Part shown: in pieces, positions 44,360 through 53,257 of the stretch
Layout of the letters: every line of letters begins with the position of its first letter
How positions within the stretch are numbered: position 1 is the stretch's first letter
Assembly: GCA_963810195.1 (NCBI GenBank)
Contig: CAWEMO010000005.1
Span: forward strand, 310,001-374,000
Reading direction: 5' to 3'
Length of the DNA stretch: 64,000 nucleotides
From: Chersky-840 sp963810195
Lineage (GTDB): Bacteria > Actinomycetota > Acidimicrobiia > Acidimicrobiales > UBA8190
Made by a program: the position numbers and the translations under genes
The notes under the pieces: generated by a model
What the model was told of the DNA's origin: nothing
Database searches by the model: none
The model's input: the letters and a program-made list of their open reading frames with translations, nothing else

Positions 44360-45655
44360 TCAGCCGGGCGCTCCGGCTTGGCGCTCGGACTCCCGGGCGG
44401 TCCAGGTGAACACCCCTTTCGCCATGGTCGAGGTGGCCGCTTCCGACAGCCGGGCGAACACCTCGGCGCGCACCCGGTGGACCCCCTCGTCCGAAGGTGC
44501 CGCCAGTGCCGCCAGCTCCGCCAGGTGGCCCGCCAGCCGCAGCGAGACGGCCCCGTCGGGGCCCTCGGCGGGCGACCCGGCCAGCGCCAGGGCTCGGTCC
44601 GCGAACACTCCGGCCCCCCCGGCCAGGGCGGCGAGCTCCGCCGCCAGGACGGCCTCGGGGGCCGGCTTGAGCGATGCGGGATTCCCGTCCCACCACCCGC
44701 CATAGAGGCGCCAGACGTTGCGCACCACGAACTCGGGCTCGTCGTACACGGGCCGCAGGTAGGGGCGGTCGACGAGGTGGTCGGGTGGGGACACGGTGTG
44801 CAGCACCTCGTCGAGCCGGGCGCCGGCGTTCATGAGCGCGATGGTCTGGTCCACCAGCGAGTCGAGGAGCTCCGCGGTGTCGGTCAGCGCCTGGCGCACG
44901 CGCGCCGCGCCGATGACCGGAAATCCGTGTCCCGGGAGCAGGACCTCGGGCTCGAGCGCCACCATCTGTCGCAGGGCCGCCGCCCATTCGCGGGGGTAGC
45001 GCTGGACCTTCTGGGGGTTGCCGGCGTTCGGTGACGCCCAGATGAAGAGGTCGCCGCAGCACAGGACGCGCGGGCCGGCGAGCCACGTCCAGGTGTGGTC
45101 GTCGGTCTCGCCGCGCGCGTGGTGCAGCGCCAGGGTGGTGCCGCCCACGTCGAGCTCGAGGTGTTGCGCGTAGGTGCGGTCGGGATAGCGGTACTCGGTC
45201 GGCCACCGCAGCCCCGGCACGCCGAACTGGCGCTGGTTGATGACCTCGTTGTACCCGGCGGTGACGATGTAGCGGTCGAAGCGCGCCGGCACCGCGTCAT
45301 GGGCGACGACGACGGGTGCCGGCCAACCCCGGCCCGCGGACTCGTCCTCCCACACCCCCACCCCGAACACGTGGTCGATGTGGCCGTGGGAGTAGATCGC
45401 CGTGTTGAGCCGCAGGGGCGACCAGCCCCGCAACGCCTCGTGGACGGCGCCGGCCACGAAGCTCGACCCGGTGTCGACCAGCACCAGACCGTCGTCGGTG
45501 GCGACGGCCGAGACGTTGGCGAAGGAGGGCACGAAGGCGATCCCGGCCGTGACCTCCGCCACACCGCCCATGTAGCCGCCCACCGGGTGGATCTCGACGA
45601 TGTCGATGTCACCGCGCCAGAGCTTGTCGGCCAGCTCGAGTACGTCCTGGGCCAT
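44360..45655 (-). CDS. Metallo-beta-lactamase-fold hydrolase, alkylsulfatase-like
   Basis: A 431-residue protein. The N-terminal two thirds are a metallo-beta-lactamase domain: SHGHIDHVFG gives the H-x-H-x-D-H metal site, LHHARGETDDHTW and LLPGHGFPV supply further His and Asp ligands, and CCGDLFIW the bridging Asp. The C-terminal third (NVWRLYGGWWDGNPASLKPA) matches the dimerisation segment of alkylsulfatases of the SdsA1/BDS1 type. It has no signal peptide. Substrate is uncertain: alkyl sulfate esters are the family precedent. ATG at 45655; no close operon partner. Confidence 0.8.
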   Translation of the reverse strand: MAQDVLELADKLWRGDIDIVEIHPVGGYMGGVAEVTAGIAFVPSFANVSAVATDDGLVLVDTGSSFVAGAVHEALRGWSPLRLNTAIYSHGHIDHVFGVGVWEDESAGRGWPAPVVVAHDAVPARFDRYIVTAGYNEVINQRQFGVPGLRWPTEYRYPDRTYAQHLELDVGGTTLALHHARGETDDHTWTWLAGPRVLCCGDLFIWASPNAGNPQKVQRYPREWAAALRQMVALEPEVLLPGHGFPVIGAARVRQALTDTAELLDSLVDQTIALMNAGARLDEVLHTVSPPDHLVDRPYLRPVYDEPEFVVRNVWRLYGGWWDGNPASLKPAPEAVLAAELAALAGGAGVFADRALALAGSPAEGPDGAVSLRLAGHLAELAALAAPSDEGVHRVRAEVFARLSEAATSTMAKGVFTWTARESERQAGAPG

Positions 45656-45754
45656 CGGGTCCTCCGCCTTCGGGGCCCGGGTCGCACCGGGCGCCGAGAG
45701 CCTACGGTCGCCGGGCCCCCGCCGTCGGGCTCGAAGGGGATCCCGTGCGCCGCC

Positions 45755-46495
45755 TCAGTCGGACGGCCTGCGCCATCCCTGGCGCAGGCGGGCCGCGTGT
45801 CTGCCGGCCTGGCGCGACCCGCTGCGCAGCGTGTCCCCGGCCCCGGGAAGACGGCGGGCCGAGCGGCCGGCGAGGGTCCCGAGGCCGCGTGCCACGGCGG
45901 CCCCGCGCGCCCCCGCAGCGCCCGCGGCCCGGGAGCCCTGGACCCGGGCCGGTCCCGCGACTTCCCGGGCTGGGCCTGCGCCCGGCCCGGTTGCAACGAC
46001 AGAAGCCTTGGCGTACCGGGTGAGGGTGGCCACACGCACCCACGCCAGCGCGGCCAGTTCCACCACCACGATCCCGACTCCGTCGGGACGCAGCGCGGGG
46101 ACGACCGGCGCCGCGGCCAGTGCCACCGCAACCGCGATGTCGAGGGGGAGATGGAGACGGGGGCCGCACACCCGGGCCAGCCCGAGCGGGCCGCGGGCCG
46201 TCAGGGCGAGCGATGCGAAGGCGGCCGCCGCCACCAGCAGAAGGGAACTGTGCCCGATGTGCAGGGAGGACTCGGCCAGCGCTCCGGCGAGGAGGTACTC
46301 CAGGAGTTGGTGGGCGGCGAACGGGATGGGCCGTCGCCGCGACGCCCGCCGGGCGTCGGGATCCGGGACGGGGCCGCGGTCGGGGTCGGGGAAGCAGGCG
46401 GTGACGGGAGCGCTATCCCGTGGCCGCGGACGGTCCGTCGCCGTCCTTGGTGGCGGCCTTGTCTCCCGCGCCCGGCGTCTCTCCTGCGGTATCAC
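45755..46495 (-). CDS. Hypothetical membrane protein
   Basis: Hydrophobic segments (LLLVAAAAFASLALTARGPL; LPLDIAVAVALAAAPVVPAL; VGIVVVELAALAWVRVATL) make three or four membrane helices in the first 165 residues; the rest is a basic Ala/Arg/Gly-rich tail. No ATG or GTG exists in frame downstream of the tatA stop until the helices begin. The best start is therefore a GTG at 46495, inside tatA, with AAGGGG upstream; this overlap of 83 bp lowers confidence. Family not recognised. Confidence 0.45.
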   Translation of the reverse strand: MIPQERRRARETRPPPRTATDRPRPRDSAPVTACFPDPDRGPVPDPDARRASRRRPIPFAAHQLLEYLLAGALAESSLHIGHSSLLLVAAAAFASLALTARGPLGLARVCGPRLHLPLDIAVAVALAAAPVVPALRPDGVGIVVVELAALAWVRVATLTRYAKASVVATGPGAGPAREVAGPARVQGSRAAGAAGARGAAVARGLGTLAGRSARRLPGAGDTLRSGSRQAGRHAARLRQGWRRPSD

Positions 46496-46655
46496 CCTTG
46501 GCCCCTTCGGCGAGGCCCTTCTTGAACTCCGACTGCGCCGAGCCGAGCGACCTGGCGAGCTTGGGGATCTGCGAGCCTCCGAACAGGACGGCGACCACCA
46601 CGATGAGGACGATGACCCCATCGAGCCCGAAGATCTCGGCGAGGATTGGGTGCAC
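46413..46655 (-). CDS. tatA: Twin-arginine translocase subunit TatA
   Basis: An 80-residue protein with the TatA pattern: one short N-terminal membrane helix (LDGVIVLIVVVAVLFGG), the FGGSQIPKLARSLG hinge, an amphipathic helix (SAQSEFKKGLAEG) and a charged tail. It forms the pore-like part of the Tat pathway that exports folded proteins such as the Rieske protein. The GTG start follows GGGAAGG at good distance. tatB and tatC are not adjacent. Confidence 0.88.
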   Translation of the reverse strand: MHPILAEIFGLDGVIVLIVVVAVLFGGSQIPKLARSLGSAQSEFKKGLAEGAKGDTAGETPGAGDKAATKDGDGPSAATG

Positions 46656-46762
46656 GGATGCCTTCCCTTCTCCGGATCCCGCCGGGGAGCGGGAACCTCC
46701 CCTACAGGTTAGACCCGAATGCGCCGGGGCGACACCGCGAGCGGGCGTACCGGCCCCCTCCC

Positions 46763-47176
46763 TCACCCGGCCAGGAACACCCCCATGACTAGGGCTGCGA
46801 TCGACGACAGGGCGGTGACGCCGCCCCACACGGCGAGGCCCCGCTTGGTGGTGGACCGGGTGTGGAGGTAGGCCCCCAGCCCCGCCAGGGCCACGACCAC
46901 GATCTTGACCCCGAGCACGATCTGCCAGGAGTGGGGCTGGCCGGCGTGTACGGCCGACACGTTCCACAGGCCGGTGACGACGAGCACCGCGTAGGCGGGC
47001 CACTGGATACGGGCGAAGGCGCGGGCCAGGGTCTTGGCCGCTCCCTCACCCAGGCCGCGGGCGGCGGGCACCAGCCCGGCCATGGTGAGCTGTCCGCCGA
47101 CCCACACGGTCGCCGCCAGCACGTGCAGCGAGACGCGGATCCCGTCGAGCGCAGGTGCGAGTCCGCCGCTGCTCAC
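46763..47176 (-). CDS. CopD-like membrane protein
   Basis: A 137-residue protein with four helices: IRVSLHVLAATVWVGGQLTM, WPAYAVLVVTGLWNVSAV, IVLGVKIVVVALAGLGAYL and GVTALSSIAALVMGVF. The H-x-x-A-x-x-W-V-G-G motif is typical of CopD/PcoD-like proteins, and its His and the Met nearby could bind copper or heme. The presence of many copper and heme enzymes nearby is compatible with that, but unproved. GTG start at 47176, weak ribosome site. Confidence 0.65.
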   Translation of the reverse strand: MSSGGLAPALDGIRVSLHVLAATVWVGGQLTMAGLVPAARGLGEGAAKTLARAFARIQWPAYAVLVVTGLWNVSAVHAGQPHSWQIVLGVKIVVVALAGLGAYLHTRSTTKRGLAVWGGVTALSSIAALVMGVFLAG

Positions 47177-47195
47177 GTCGTGCTCGCCCCGTCCG

Positions 47196-47966
47196 CTACT
47201 TGCCCTGCCAATTGGGCTTGCGCTTCTCGGCGAAGGCGACGGGCCCCTCCATGGCGTCGGCCGACGAGAACACGGCCCCCACCGCCTCGGCATTGAGCTT
47301 CCAGCCCTCCTCCTCGGACACTCCCGCGGCGCGCACCATGACCCGCTTCGACCACCGCACCGCCAGCGGCGCGTTCTCGGCGATGACACCGGCGAGCGCC
47401 AACGCCTCGTCCATCAGTGACGCGGCCGGCACGACGCGGTTGACGAGCCCCAGTTGCAGCGCCCGCGGCGCGTCGATGGAGTCGCCCGTGAGCGCCAGCT
47501 CGAGCGCGATGGCGAGGGGGAGCCGCTTGGGGAGCCGGATGAGCCCTCCGGCACCGGCCACCAGACCCCGCTTGGCCTCGGGGATGCCGAACGTGGCGTG
47601 GTCGGCGGCGACGACGAGGTCGCACGACAGCATGATCTCGCATCCACCTGCCAGCGCGGCGCCGTTGACGGCGGCGATGATCGGCTTGGGGAACTCCCGC
47701 TGGGTGATGCCGGCGAATCCGCCCGAACCGCCCATGATGGCCCCTCCTTCGCCCGAGGCGAAGGCCTTGAGGTCCATGCCGGCCGAGAAGGCCTTGTCTC
47801 CCGCGCCGGTGAGCACGACCACCCAGCACCCGTCGTCGGCCTCGAGCTCGTCGAGCGCGGCGGCCATCCCCACGCTGACGTCGCCGTTGATGGCGTTGCG
47901 TGCTTCGGGCCGGTTGATGGTGAGGATCTCGACGTGTCCTCGGCGCTCGCGTTCGACTGCGGGCAT
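47196..47966 (-). CDS. Enoyl-CoA hydratase/isomerase family protein
   Basis: A 256-residue crotonase. The oxyanion-hole segments are FSAGMDLKAF and NGAALAGGCEIML, and a catalytic Glu candidate is in FGIPEAKRGLVAGAGG. Ending FAEKRKPNWQGK is typical of hydratases. It adds water to, or isomerises, an enoyl-CoA, and the chain length is not readable. It follows the thiolase-like gene by 76 bp and lies on the same strand as the TetR gene, so it may belong to that unit. Confidence 0.9.
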   Translation of the reverse strand: MPAVERERRGHVEILTINRPEARNAINGDVSVGMAAALDELEADDGCWVVVLTGAGDKAFSAGMDLKAFASGEGGAIMGGSGGFAGITQREFPKPIIAAVNGAALAGGCEIMLSCDLVVAADHATFGIPEAKRGLVAGAGGLIRLPKRLPLAIALELALTGDSIDAPRALQLGLVNRVVPAASLMDEALALAGVIAENAPLAVRWSKRVMVRAAGVSEEEGWKLNAEAVGAVFSSADAMEGPVAFAEKRKPNWQGK

Positions 47967-48042
47967 CGGTGCTCCTTCCCTCGGTCGGCCCGAGTCTGAC
48001 CGCAGCGGCCCGGCGCCGCCACCCGACTCGACGAAACCGTGC

Positions 48043-49536
48043 TCAGTGGGCGATCCGGTAACGGGGGGGCCGGCCCGACACGTCGACGCGCTCCCCCACG
48101 AGGTTGCGCCCCGTCAGGGCAGCGAGCTCGTCGGCCGCCGCCGCCGCCACCACCTGACGCCCGTCGGCGAGGCGGGCGATCACCGGCGCCGCCGATACGG
48201 TGCCGTCGTGGCCGACCGCGACGGTCGACGCCACGATCACGGCGCTGCCCGCCGCCTCGGTGGCGACCGGCACCGCCGACGCGTCGATGGCCCGTTGGGC
48301 TTCCGAGGTGTCGCCCCGGCGCCAACCGCTCTCTGGGGGAGCGGCGCCGTAGATGCCGACGGCGTGCTTGGTGGCGTACCAGCCGAGCGCGCTGACGAGG
48401 CCGGTGCCGCCGCGCTCACGCAGGCGCTCGACCATGGTGGCGATGGCGTGCAAGGAGTAGTTGTTCCCGGGCCCGCCGAAGTAGGGAAGGCCCCCGGTGA
48501 CGGTGAGGCCGCGGGCGTCGCCGCTCGCGATCCCGAGCGCGTCCACGGCCATCTCGACCGCGCATGGGAAGCACGAGTACACGTCGAAGGCGCCGAGGTC
48601 GTCGACACCGAGGCGCGCGGCAGCGGTGGCGGCCGACACCGCGGCGCGCAGCGCCGCGGACGATCCGAGGTCGGGTCGGGCCGAGGGGAACCAGACCTCG
48701 GTGGCCTCCGCGCCCGACCAGCAGTACACGGCGCGGTCGGCCACGCCCGCCGCCCGCGCCGCCGCCAACGAGGTCACGAGCACGGCCGCGCCCTGGTCCA
48801 CGTGCAAGAACGCGCACATGCGCTTGGGGTACGGCTCGGCCACCAGGCGGTTGTCGGGTGACACCGTGGCCAGCGCGGCGGGGCTGCGCGCTTGGTGGAA
48901 CCAGGCGAACGGGTGCGTGGCGGCCACGGCGGTGAAGGGGGCCATGAGCTCGCCCAACGCCGCCCGATGCTGTGACGGGGTATGTCCGGCGCGTCGGGCG
49001 ATGACGCTCTCGAACAGTGCGTACACGTGGACCGGGGTGACGAGCCCGACGCTGAGCTCGGCGCCGCTCACGCCGACCCGGTCGTCACCGACGACCGGGT
49101 CGGGAGCCAGGTCCTCGTCTGCAGCCGTCGCCGACTCGAGGTGTCCCCCCCAGGCGCCGGTGTTCCCCCCGAGGACCCTGGCGGACCGCTGCGCTTCGGC
49201 TCCCACGACGAGCGCCCCGTCGAGCTCCCCGGCCGAGACCGCCGCGGCGGCTCGGTTGACCAGCCACTGCGGGGAATTCCCCCCGACCGTCGTGACCTCG
49301 GTGCGTACCGGGTCGAGCCCCAGGTGACGGGCGAGGACCGCCGCCGGTGCCGGCCCGGCATCGGACATCACGTCGACGACGGAGACCACCTGCACGAGCT
49401 TCCCGAGCCCCGGTGCCTCGGCAAGGCAACGCCGTGCGGCACGCGCCGCGAGCTCCAGAGCCGACACGGTCTCGGTGCGCTCGATGGACTGGCCCGTGCT
49501 CAGCACCACCGGGACCCGGGTCTCGTCGAGCGGCAC
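48043..49536 (-). CDS. Thiolase-like protein (TLP1-like) lacking the catalytic cysteine
   Basis: A 497-residue thiolase-superfamily protein. Where thiolases have their nucleophilic Cys before the long helix, this one reads GGNSPQWLVNRAAAAVSAG. The usual late Gly-His-Pro motif is replaced by FGGPGNNYSLHAIA. A cysteine pair occurs elsewhere (VYSCFPCAVEMA). The last 75 residues form an extra beta domain (TVAVGHDGTVSAAPVIARLA). Both features match mycobacterial thiolase-like protein type 1, which binds CoA compounds without thiolase activity. It starts 8 bp after the TetR gene, so TetR and this gene are one operon. Confidence 0.75.
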   Translation of the reverse strand: MPLDETRVPVVLSTGQSIERTETVSALELAARAARRCLAEAPGLGKLVQVVSVVDVMSDAGPAPAAVLARHLGLDPVRTEVTTVGGNSPQWLVNRAAAAVSAGELDGALVVGAEAQRSARVLGGNTGAWGGHLESATAADEDLAPDPVVGDDRVGVSGAELSVGLVTPVHVYALFESVIARRAGHTPSQHRAALGELMAPFTAVAATHPFAWFHQARSPAALATVSPDNRLVAEPYPKRMCAFLHVDQGAAVLVTSLAAARAAGVADRAVYCWSGAEATEVWFPSARPDLGSSAALRAAVSAATAAARLGVDDLGAFDVYSCFPCAVEMAVDALGIASGDARGLTVTGGLPYFGGPGNNYSLHAIATMVERLRERGGTGLVSALGWYATKHAVGIYGAAPPESGWRRGDTSEAQRAIDASAVPVATEAAGSAVIVASTVAVGHDGTVSAAPVIARLADGRQVVAAAAADELAALTGRNLVGERVDVSGRPPRYRIAH

Positions 49537-49544
49537 CGCCGGTG

Positions 49545-50204
49545 TCAGCGGGGGAGCAGGCCGTTGAGCAAGAGCGACACCACGAAGTCGGCTGCGAGCG
49601 CGGCCGGCAGCCCGTCGTCGGTGACGAGCCGTCGGTGGGCGACCTGTCCGACGAGAGCTGCCACCGAGTACGCCACCATGCGCGGGGGTGCGTCGACGAT
49701 GAGGCCGCGTCGCTGGGCGTCCTCGACGATCTTCTCGATGTCGCTGATGAAGGCCTCGTAGATGCCGAAGAGGTGCTTCTCGAACCGGTCCCCCAACGCG
49801 TACGAGTCTCGGAACAGCAACTTGACGAGCGCACGGTCGGACTCGAAGAACTCAAAGGTGGTGCGGACCGCGGCGCGAAAGGGTGCGTCGGGCGAGCCGT
49901 GCGCCGGGGTGGTGAGCAGGGCTTCGGTGACGTGGTCCCGCAACGCCTGGCCCTCCGCCTCCATGAGGGCGTGGAAGAGGGCGTCCTTGGAGTCGAAGTA
50001 CCAGTAGATCGACCCGTAGGAGAGCTTCGCCGCTTTGGCGATGTCGGCGATCGTGGTGGCGTGGTAGCCCTTGCGGGCGAAGACTTTCTTGGCGGCGGCG
50101 AGGATGTCGGTCCGCCGCCCCTCTTTCTCCTTGTCGCTCATGGCACGTCGCACCGGACGAACGGCAGTGCTGTCCTTGGTGGGTACCGCGGGAGCGCCCG
50201 CCAT
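49545..50204 (-). CDS. TetR-family regulator of the acyl-CoA cluster
   Basis: A 219-residue repressor-type protein. The N-terminal helix-turn-helix is in RTDILAAAKKVFARKGYHAT, TIADIAKAAKLSYGSIYWYF, the typical TetR pattern; the rest is a helical ligand domain. The start could be 50204 or the ATG at 50141 (MSDKEKEGRRTDIL). A palindrome ACTGAT-CA-ATCAGT lies 18 bp upstream. The near-same sequence lies between the acyl-CoA dehydrogenase and thioesterase starts, so it probably represses itself, the thiolase-like gene and those two units in response to an acyl-CoA (inference). Confidence 0.88.
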   Translation of the reverse strand: MAGAPAVPTKDSTAVRPVRRAMSDKEKEGRRTDILAAAKKVFARKGYHATTIADIAKAAKLSYGSIYWYFDSKDALFHALMEAEGQALRDHVTEALLTTPAHGSPDAPFRAAVRTTFEFFESDRALVKLLFRDSYALGDRFEKHLFGIYEAFISDIEKIVEDAQRRGLIVDAPPRMVAYSVAALVGQVAHRRLVTDDGLPAALAADFVVSLLLNGLLPR

Positions 50205-50221
50205 GCCGCGCAGGCTAGCAA

Positions 50222-50235
50222 ACTGATCAATCAGT
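50222..50235. promoter_or_regulatory. Probable TetR operator 1
   Basis: ACTGATCAATCAGT, perfect 6-bp arms around CA, immediately before the TetR gene. Matches operator 2 at 53258. Confidence 0.65.
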
Positions 50236-50252
50236 CAACAGGCCGGTGCCGG

Positions 50253-51239
50253 TCACGGGCGCGTCCCGATCTCGGCGTGCGCGCCGGCGCGCAGGTCCCA
50301 GCGCGCCTCGAGCTCCCACACCGCCCGGCGGTGCTCGAGGACGATCTCGGCGTGGGCCCGTTCGCTGTTGACGCAGGTGGCGCTCTCCCCGTCGGGATCC
50401 GCGTAGGGGACGCGCACGGAGTCGGCGTCGGGGATCGTCACGTCGGCCCGCAGGCGCCACCGGCCCACCGTGCCGCGCACGTGCCAGTGGGGAAGGCCGA
50501 GCCGCGTGCGGAACAGCGGGGCGGCCGCGAGCGGGTCGCGGGGCCAGTCGCGGCCGCCGAGGCGCAGCTGCACGAAGGCGAGGGGCGGAAGATGATCGAG
50601 GCCCGGGCGGCGGCTCACGGCGCTGACGATCTCGAGCACGTCCCCGCCGCCGAGATCGGCATGCAGCCACCCCCAACGCTGCGCGTTGCCATGCCCGTAG
50701 ACGTGGCTGACGGCACCGCGCGTCTGTGGGGACAACTCGAGCTCGTCGCGTCCCACGCGGATCGACCCGTCGATCGGCGCACCGGGCACCGCCACGACCT
50801 GTGCGGCGGGGAGCACCTCGCGCTCCCAGGCCCAGGCCGGGAACGTGAACAGCGGCGGGCTCGGCGCCGCGGCGTCGTCGTGCCACCGCAGGTCCCAGGC
50901 CAGGCGGCCCGTCTCCCCGCGCAGGTTCGGGGGATCGAGCACTGCGCCGCCACCGTTCCAGGTCGCGCCCGTGCCGTCCCGGGCGCGGACGGGCCACGGA
51001 CCGAAACGGTCGAGCACGGGCGGCGCGTCCGGACGGAACACCGCGGCCCAACCGTGGGCGAAGGGGTCCCCGGAGACGGGGGAGACGAGCTCGTGATGGA
51101 CCCAGCAGCCCGTTCCCGTTCCCGGGTCCGACAACGTGAGGTACCAGACCTCGAGCCGGGCACGCTGACCGCGCCAGCGTTGCGCCAGCGCGCCCGGCCA
51201 ACGTTGCGCCAGCGCGCCCGTCGAGTCGGGCAGGCGCAC
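50253..51239 (-). CDS. Hypothetical protein, lipocalin/CrtC-AttH-like
   Basis: A 328-residue soluble, beta-rich, tryptophan-rich protein (VWYLTLSDPGTGTGCWVHHE; RWGWLHADLGGGDVLEIVSA; HWHVRGTVGRWRLRADVTIP). The alternation and the W-x-x-x-D-G patterns recall the double lipocalin-like fold of hydroxyneurosporene synthase/AttH proteins, but I am not sure. It starts 6 bp after the thioesterase stop and so belongs to the acyl-CoA dehydrogenase operon. The N-terminus has a duplicated GALAQRW segment (24-bp repeat), and the true start might be after it. Confidence 0.55.
   Translation of the reverse strand: MRLPDSTGALAQRWPGALAQRWRGQRARLEVWYLTLSDPGTGTGCWVHHELVSPVSGDPFAHGWAAVFRPDAPPVLDRFGPWPVRARDGTGATWNGGGAVLDPPNLRGETGRLAWDLRWHDDAAAPSPPLFTFPAWAWEREVLPAAQVVAVPGAPIDGSIRVGRDELELSPQTRGAVSHVYGHGNAQRWGWLHADLGGGDVLEIVSAVSRRPGLDHLPPLAFVQLRLGGRDWPRDPLAAAPLFRTRLGLPHWHVRGTVGRWRLRADVTIPDADSVRVPYADPDGESATCVNSERAHAEIVLEHRRAVWELEARWDLRAGAHAEIGTRP
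51178..51220. repeat. 24-bp period duplication in the N-terminus of the CrtC/AttH-like gene
   Basis: A 19-bp sequence beginning cgttgcgccagcg occurs at 51178-51196 and again at 51202-51220, in frame, encoding GALAQRW twice. Confidence 0.85.
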
Positions 51240-51245
51240 CTCGCG

Positions 51246-51968
51246 TTACCCGGTGCCGAAGCGCTCGGGGTCGACGGCGATGAACAGCCCCTCTCCGTGC
51301 GCGATGACCGAGCCGGCGTGCAGGGCATGGGCTTCTATCCGGAGCTTGCGGCCATGGCGCGAGCGGAGCCGGGCGCGCATCTCGAGCTCGACGCCGATCG
51401 GGGTCGGTGCCCGGTAGGTCACCGTCAGCCTTCCGGTGTAGGCCGGGGTGCCGTGGATCGAGAGGACGAAGCCCATGACCTCGTCGAGCAACGCCGCCAC
51501 CGTCCCCCCGTGCGCACGCCCGGGAGCACCCTCGAAGGCGGGACCGAGCGTGGTCCGCAGCACGGCCTCGTCTCCTTCGCGCCCGATGTTCGCCGCCAGG
51601 CCCATGGGGTTGGCCTTCCCCGTCACGATCGAGTCGGGGAATTTCGGGCGGTGGGCCCCGTCCGGCGGTGGTGTGTCGAAGATGGCCCGCACCATGTCGA
51701 GAGGTGCCCGGACCCGGGCGGGGGCCGCCTCGACCTCGGCCAGCAGGCCGAGCACCGTGGCGGTGATGTGCTCGAACGCGTCATCGTCGACGTCGTGGGC
51801 CACCAGGGAGTGCCCCAGCTCGCGGAGCGCGGTGGCGGCCGCGATGCGGGGCCCCGAGGCGGCCGCGGTGTCACGGGGGAGGGCCGTCCCCTCGTCACGG
51901 GGCGGTGGCGCCGGCGCTCCCGACTCGTCGGGAGCGCCGCCCCTGGCGTCGTCGTCGACGGTGGTCAA
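51246..51968 (-). CDS. Hot-dog thioesterase (PaaI-like) domain protein
   Basis: A 240-residue protein. After a low-complexity leader and a helical region, the C-terminal 130 residues form a hot-dog domain: GAPGRAHGGTVAALLDEVMG contains the H-G-G catalytic region with the following acidic residue, and RLTVTYRAPTPIGVELEMRA is the central strand pair. It probably hydrolyses an acyl-CoA. A TTG start at 51968 overlaps the dehydrogenase stop by 4 bp (TTGA); an ATG at 51989 is the alternative. Confidence 0.75.
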   Translation of the reverse strand: MTTVDDDARGGAPDESGAPAPPPRDEGTALPRDTAAASGPRIAAATALRELGHSLVAHDVDDDAFEHITATVLGLLAEVEAAPARVRAPLDMVRAIFDTPPPDGAHRPKFPDSIVTGKANPMGLAANIGREGDEAVLRTTLGPAFEGAPGRAHGGTVAALLDEVMGFVLSIHGTPAYTGRLTVTYRAPTPIGVELEMRARLRSRHGRKLRIEAHALHAGSVIAHGEGLFIAVDPERFGTG

Positions 51969-53218
51969 CTGCGCTTCACGTCGGCCCATGCGACGTCTTT
52001 GTCCACCTCCACGTCGCGGGGCAGGCCCAGGATCCGCTCGGCCATCTGGTTGCGCAGGACCTCGGAGGTGCCGCCCTCGATGGTGTTGGCCCTGGCCCGC
52101 AGGAAGGTCACGGCCCGCGCCTCGGCCCGCGTGTCGCCGGGCAGCCACGCCGTGGCGGCCACGCCGTTGGCGTTCACCGCAAAATTGGAGCGCCGCTGGT
52201 TGTACTCGGCATTGAAGACCTTGTTGACCGCTCCTTCGGGCCCCGGCTGCTGGCCGCGCAGGCGCGCCGAGTTGGCGCGGAAGGCGGTGATCTCCTTCAC
52301 CTCCGACTCGATGTAGAACTGCGCCAGCCTCTGGCGGACGCGTGGATCGGTGCGGTCGGGGATCCCGTCGAGGTACGACTGCCACGGGTCGCGCCGGACG
52401 CCTCCCGTGAACGACACCGGGTCGAGTGAGATCCCCGCCAGCGCGACGCGCTCGTTCATGAGCGTGGTGCGTGCACAGCGCCAACCGTCGCCGACGTCAC
52501 CGACACGGTTGGCGTCGGGAATACGCACCTCCGACAGGAACACCTCGTTGAACTCCGACGAGCCCGTCATCTGCTTGAGCGGGCGGACCTCCACGCCCGC
52601 GGACTTCATGTCCAGGATGAAATAGCTGAGCCCCTCGTGCTTGGGGACCTCGGGGTCGGTGCGGGCGAGCAGCATCCCGAATTTGGCGAACTGCGCGATC
52701 GTGGTCCACACCTTCTGCCCGTTGACCACCCATTCGTCCCCGTCGCGCACCGCCCGCGTCGACAGCGACGCCAGGTCCGAGCCCGAACCGGGCTCGCTGA
52801 AGAGCTGGCACCAGATCTCCTCGGCGGAGAGGATCTTGCGCAGGTAGCGCTCCTTCTGCGCGTCGGTCCCGTGTGCGATGAGCGTGGGCCCGGCCAGGCC
52901 CACGCCGAGGAGGTTGATCGACACGGTCGGGAGCCGGTAGTGGACCAGCTCCGAGCGGATGACCGTCTGCATCCACACCTCGCCGGAGAGCCCTCCGTAC
53001 TCCGTGGGCCACAGGGGTGCCGCATACGGACTGCGCCCGATGGTCCCCTGCCAGGTGAAGGGGTTGAACCCGTGGCCGGCCTTCAACTTCTCGAGCGCGT
53101 CGTCGTCGCCGGCGTCGGCGGCCTCCATCCAACCCGCGGGAAGGGCGTCGTGCAGCCACGAGCGGAACCCGACGCGGAACTCCTGCTGCTCGGGAGTGTC
53201 CTCGTTCGTCCAACGCAT
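51965..53218 (-). CDS. Acyl-CoA dehydrogenase
   Basis: A 417-residue FAD enzyme that puts a double bond next to the thioester. Typical segments: WCQLFSEPGSGSDLASLSTR (flavin contact), VNGQKVWTTIAQFAKFGMLL, and near the C-terminus ANTIEGGTSEVLRNQMAERI, LGLPRD. The N-terminus (RWTNEDTPEQQEFRVGFRSW) resembles the mycobacterial FadE17-like group acting on larger or sterol-derived substrates; this is a weak clue. It heads the operon dehydrogenase-thioesterase-CrtC-like and is divergent from another thioesterase with a TetR operator between them. Confidence 0.93.
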   Translation of the reverse strand: MRWTNEDTPEQQEFRVGFRSWLHDALPAGWMEAADAGDDDALEKLKAGHGFNPFTWQGTIGRSPYAAPLWPTEYGGLSGEVWMQTVIRSELVHYRLPTVSINLLGVGLAGPTLIAHGTDAQKERYLRKILSAEEIWCQLFSEPGSGSDLASLSTRAVRDGDEWVVNGQKVWTTIAQFAKFGMLLARTDPEVPKHEGLSYFILDMKSAGVEVRPLKQMTGSSEFNEVFLSEVRIPDANRVGDVGDGWRCARTTLMNERVALAGISLDPVSFTGGVRRDPWQSYLDGIPDRTDPRVRQRLAQFYIESEVKEITAFRANSARLRGQQPGPEGAVNKVFNAEYNQRRSNFAVNANGVAATAWLPGDTRAEARAVTFLRARANTIEGGTSEVLRNQMAERILGLPRDVEVDKDVAWADVKRS

Positions 53219-53257
53219 CGCCCTGCCTCCTCGGTCGCTCGCGGAGGGCCCCGCTAA

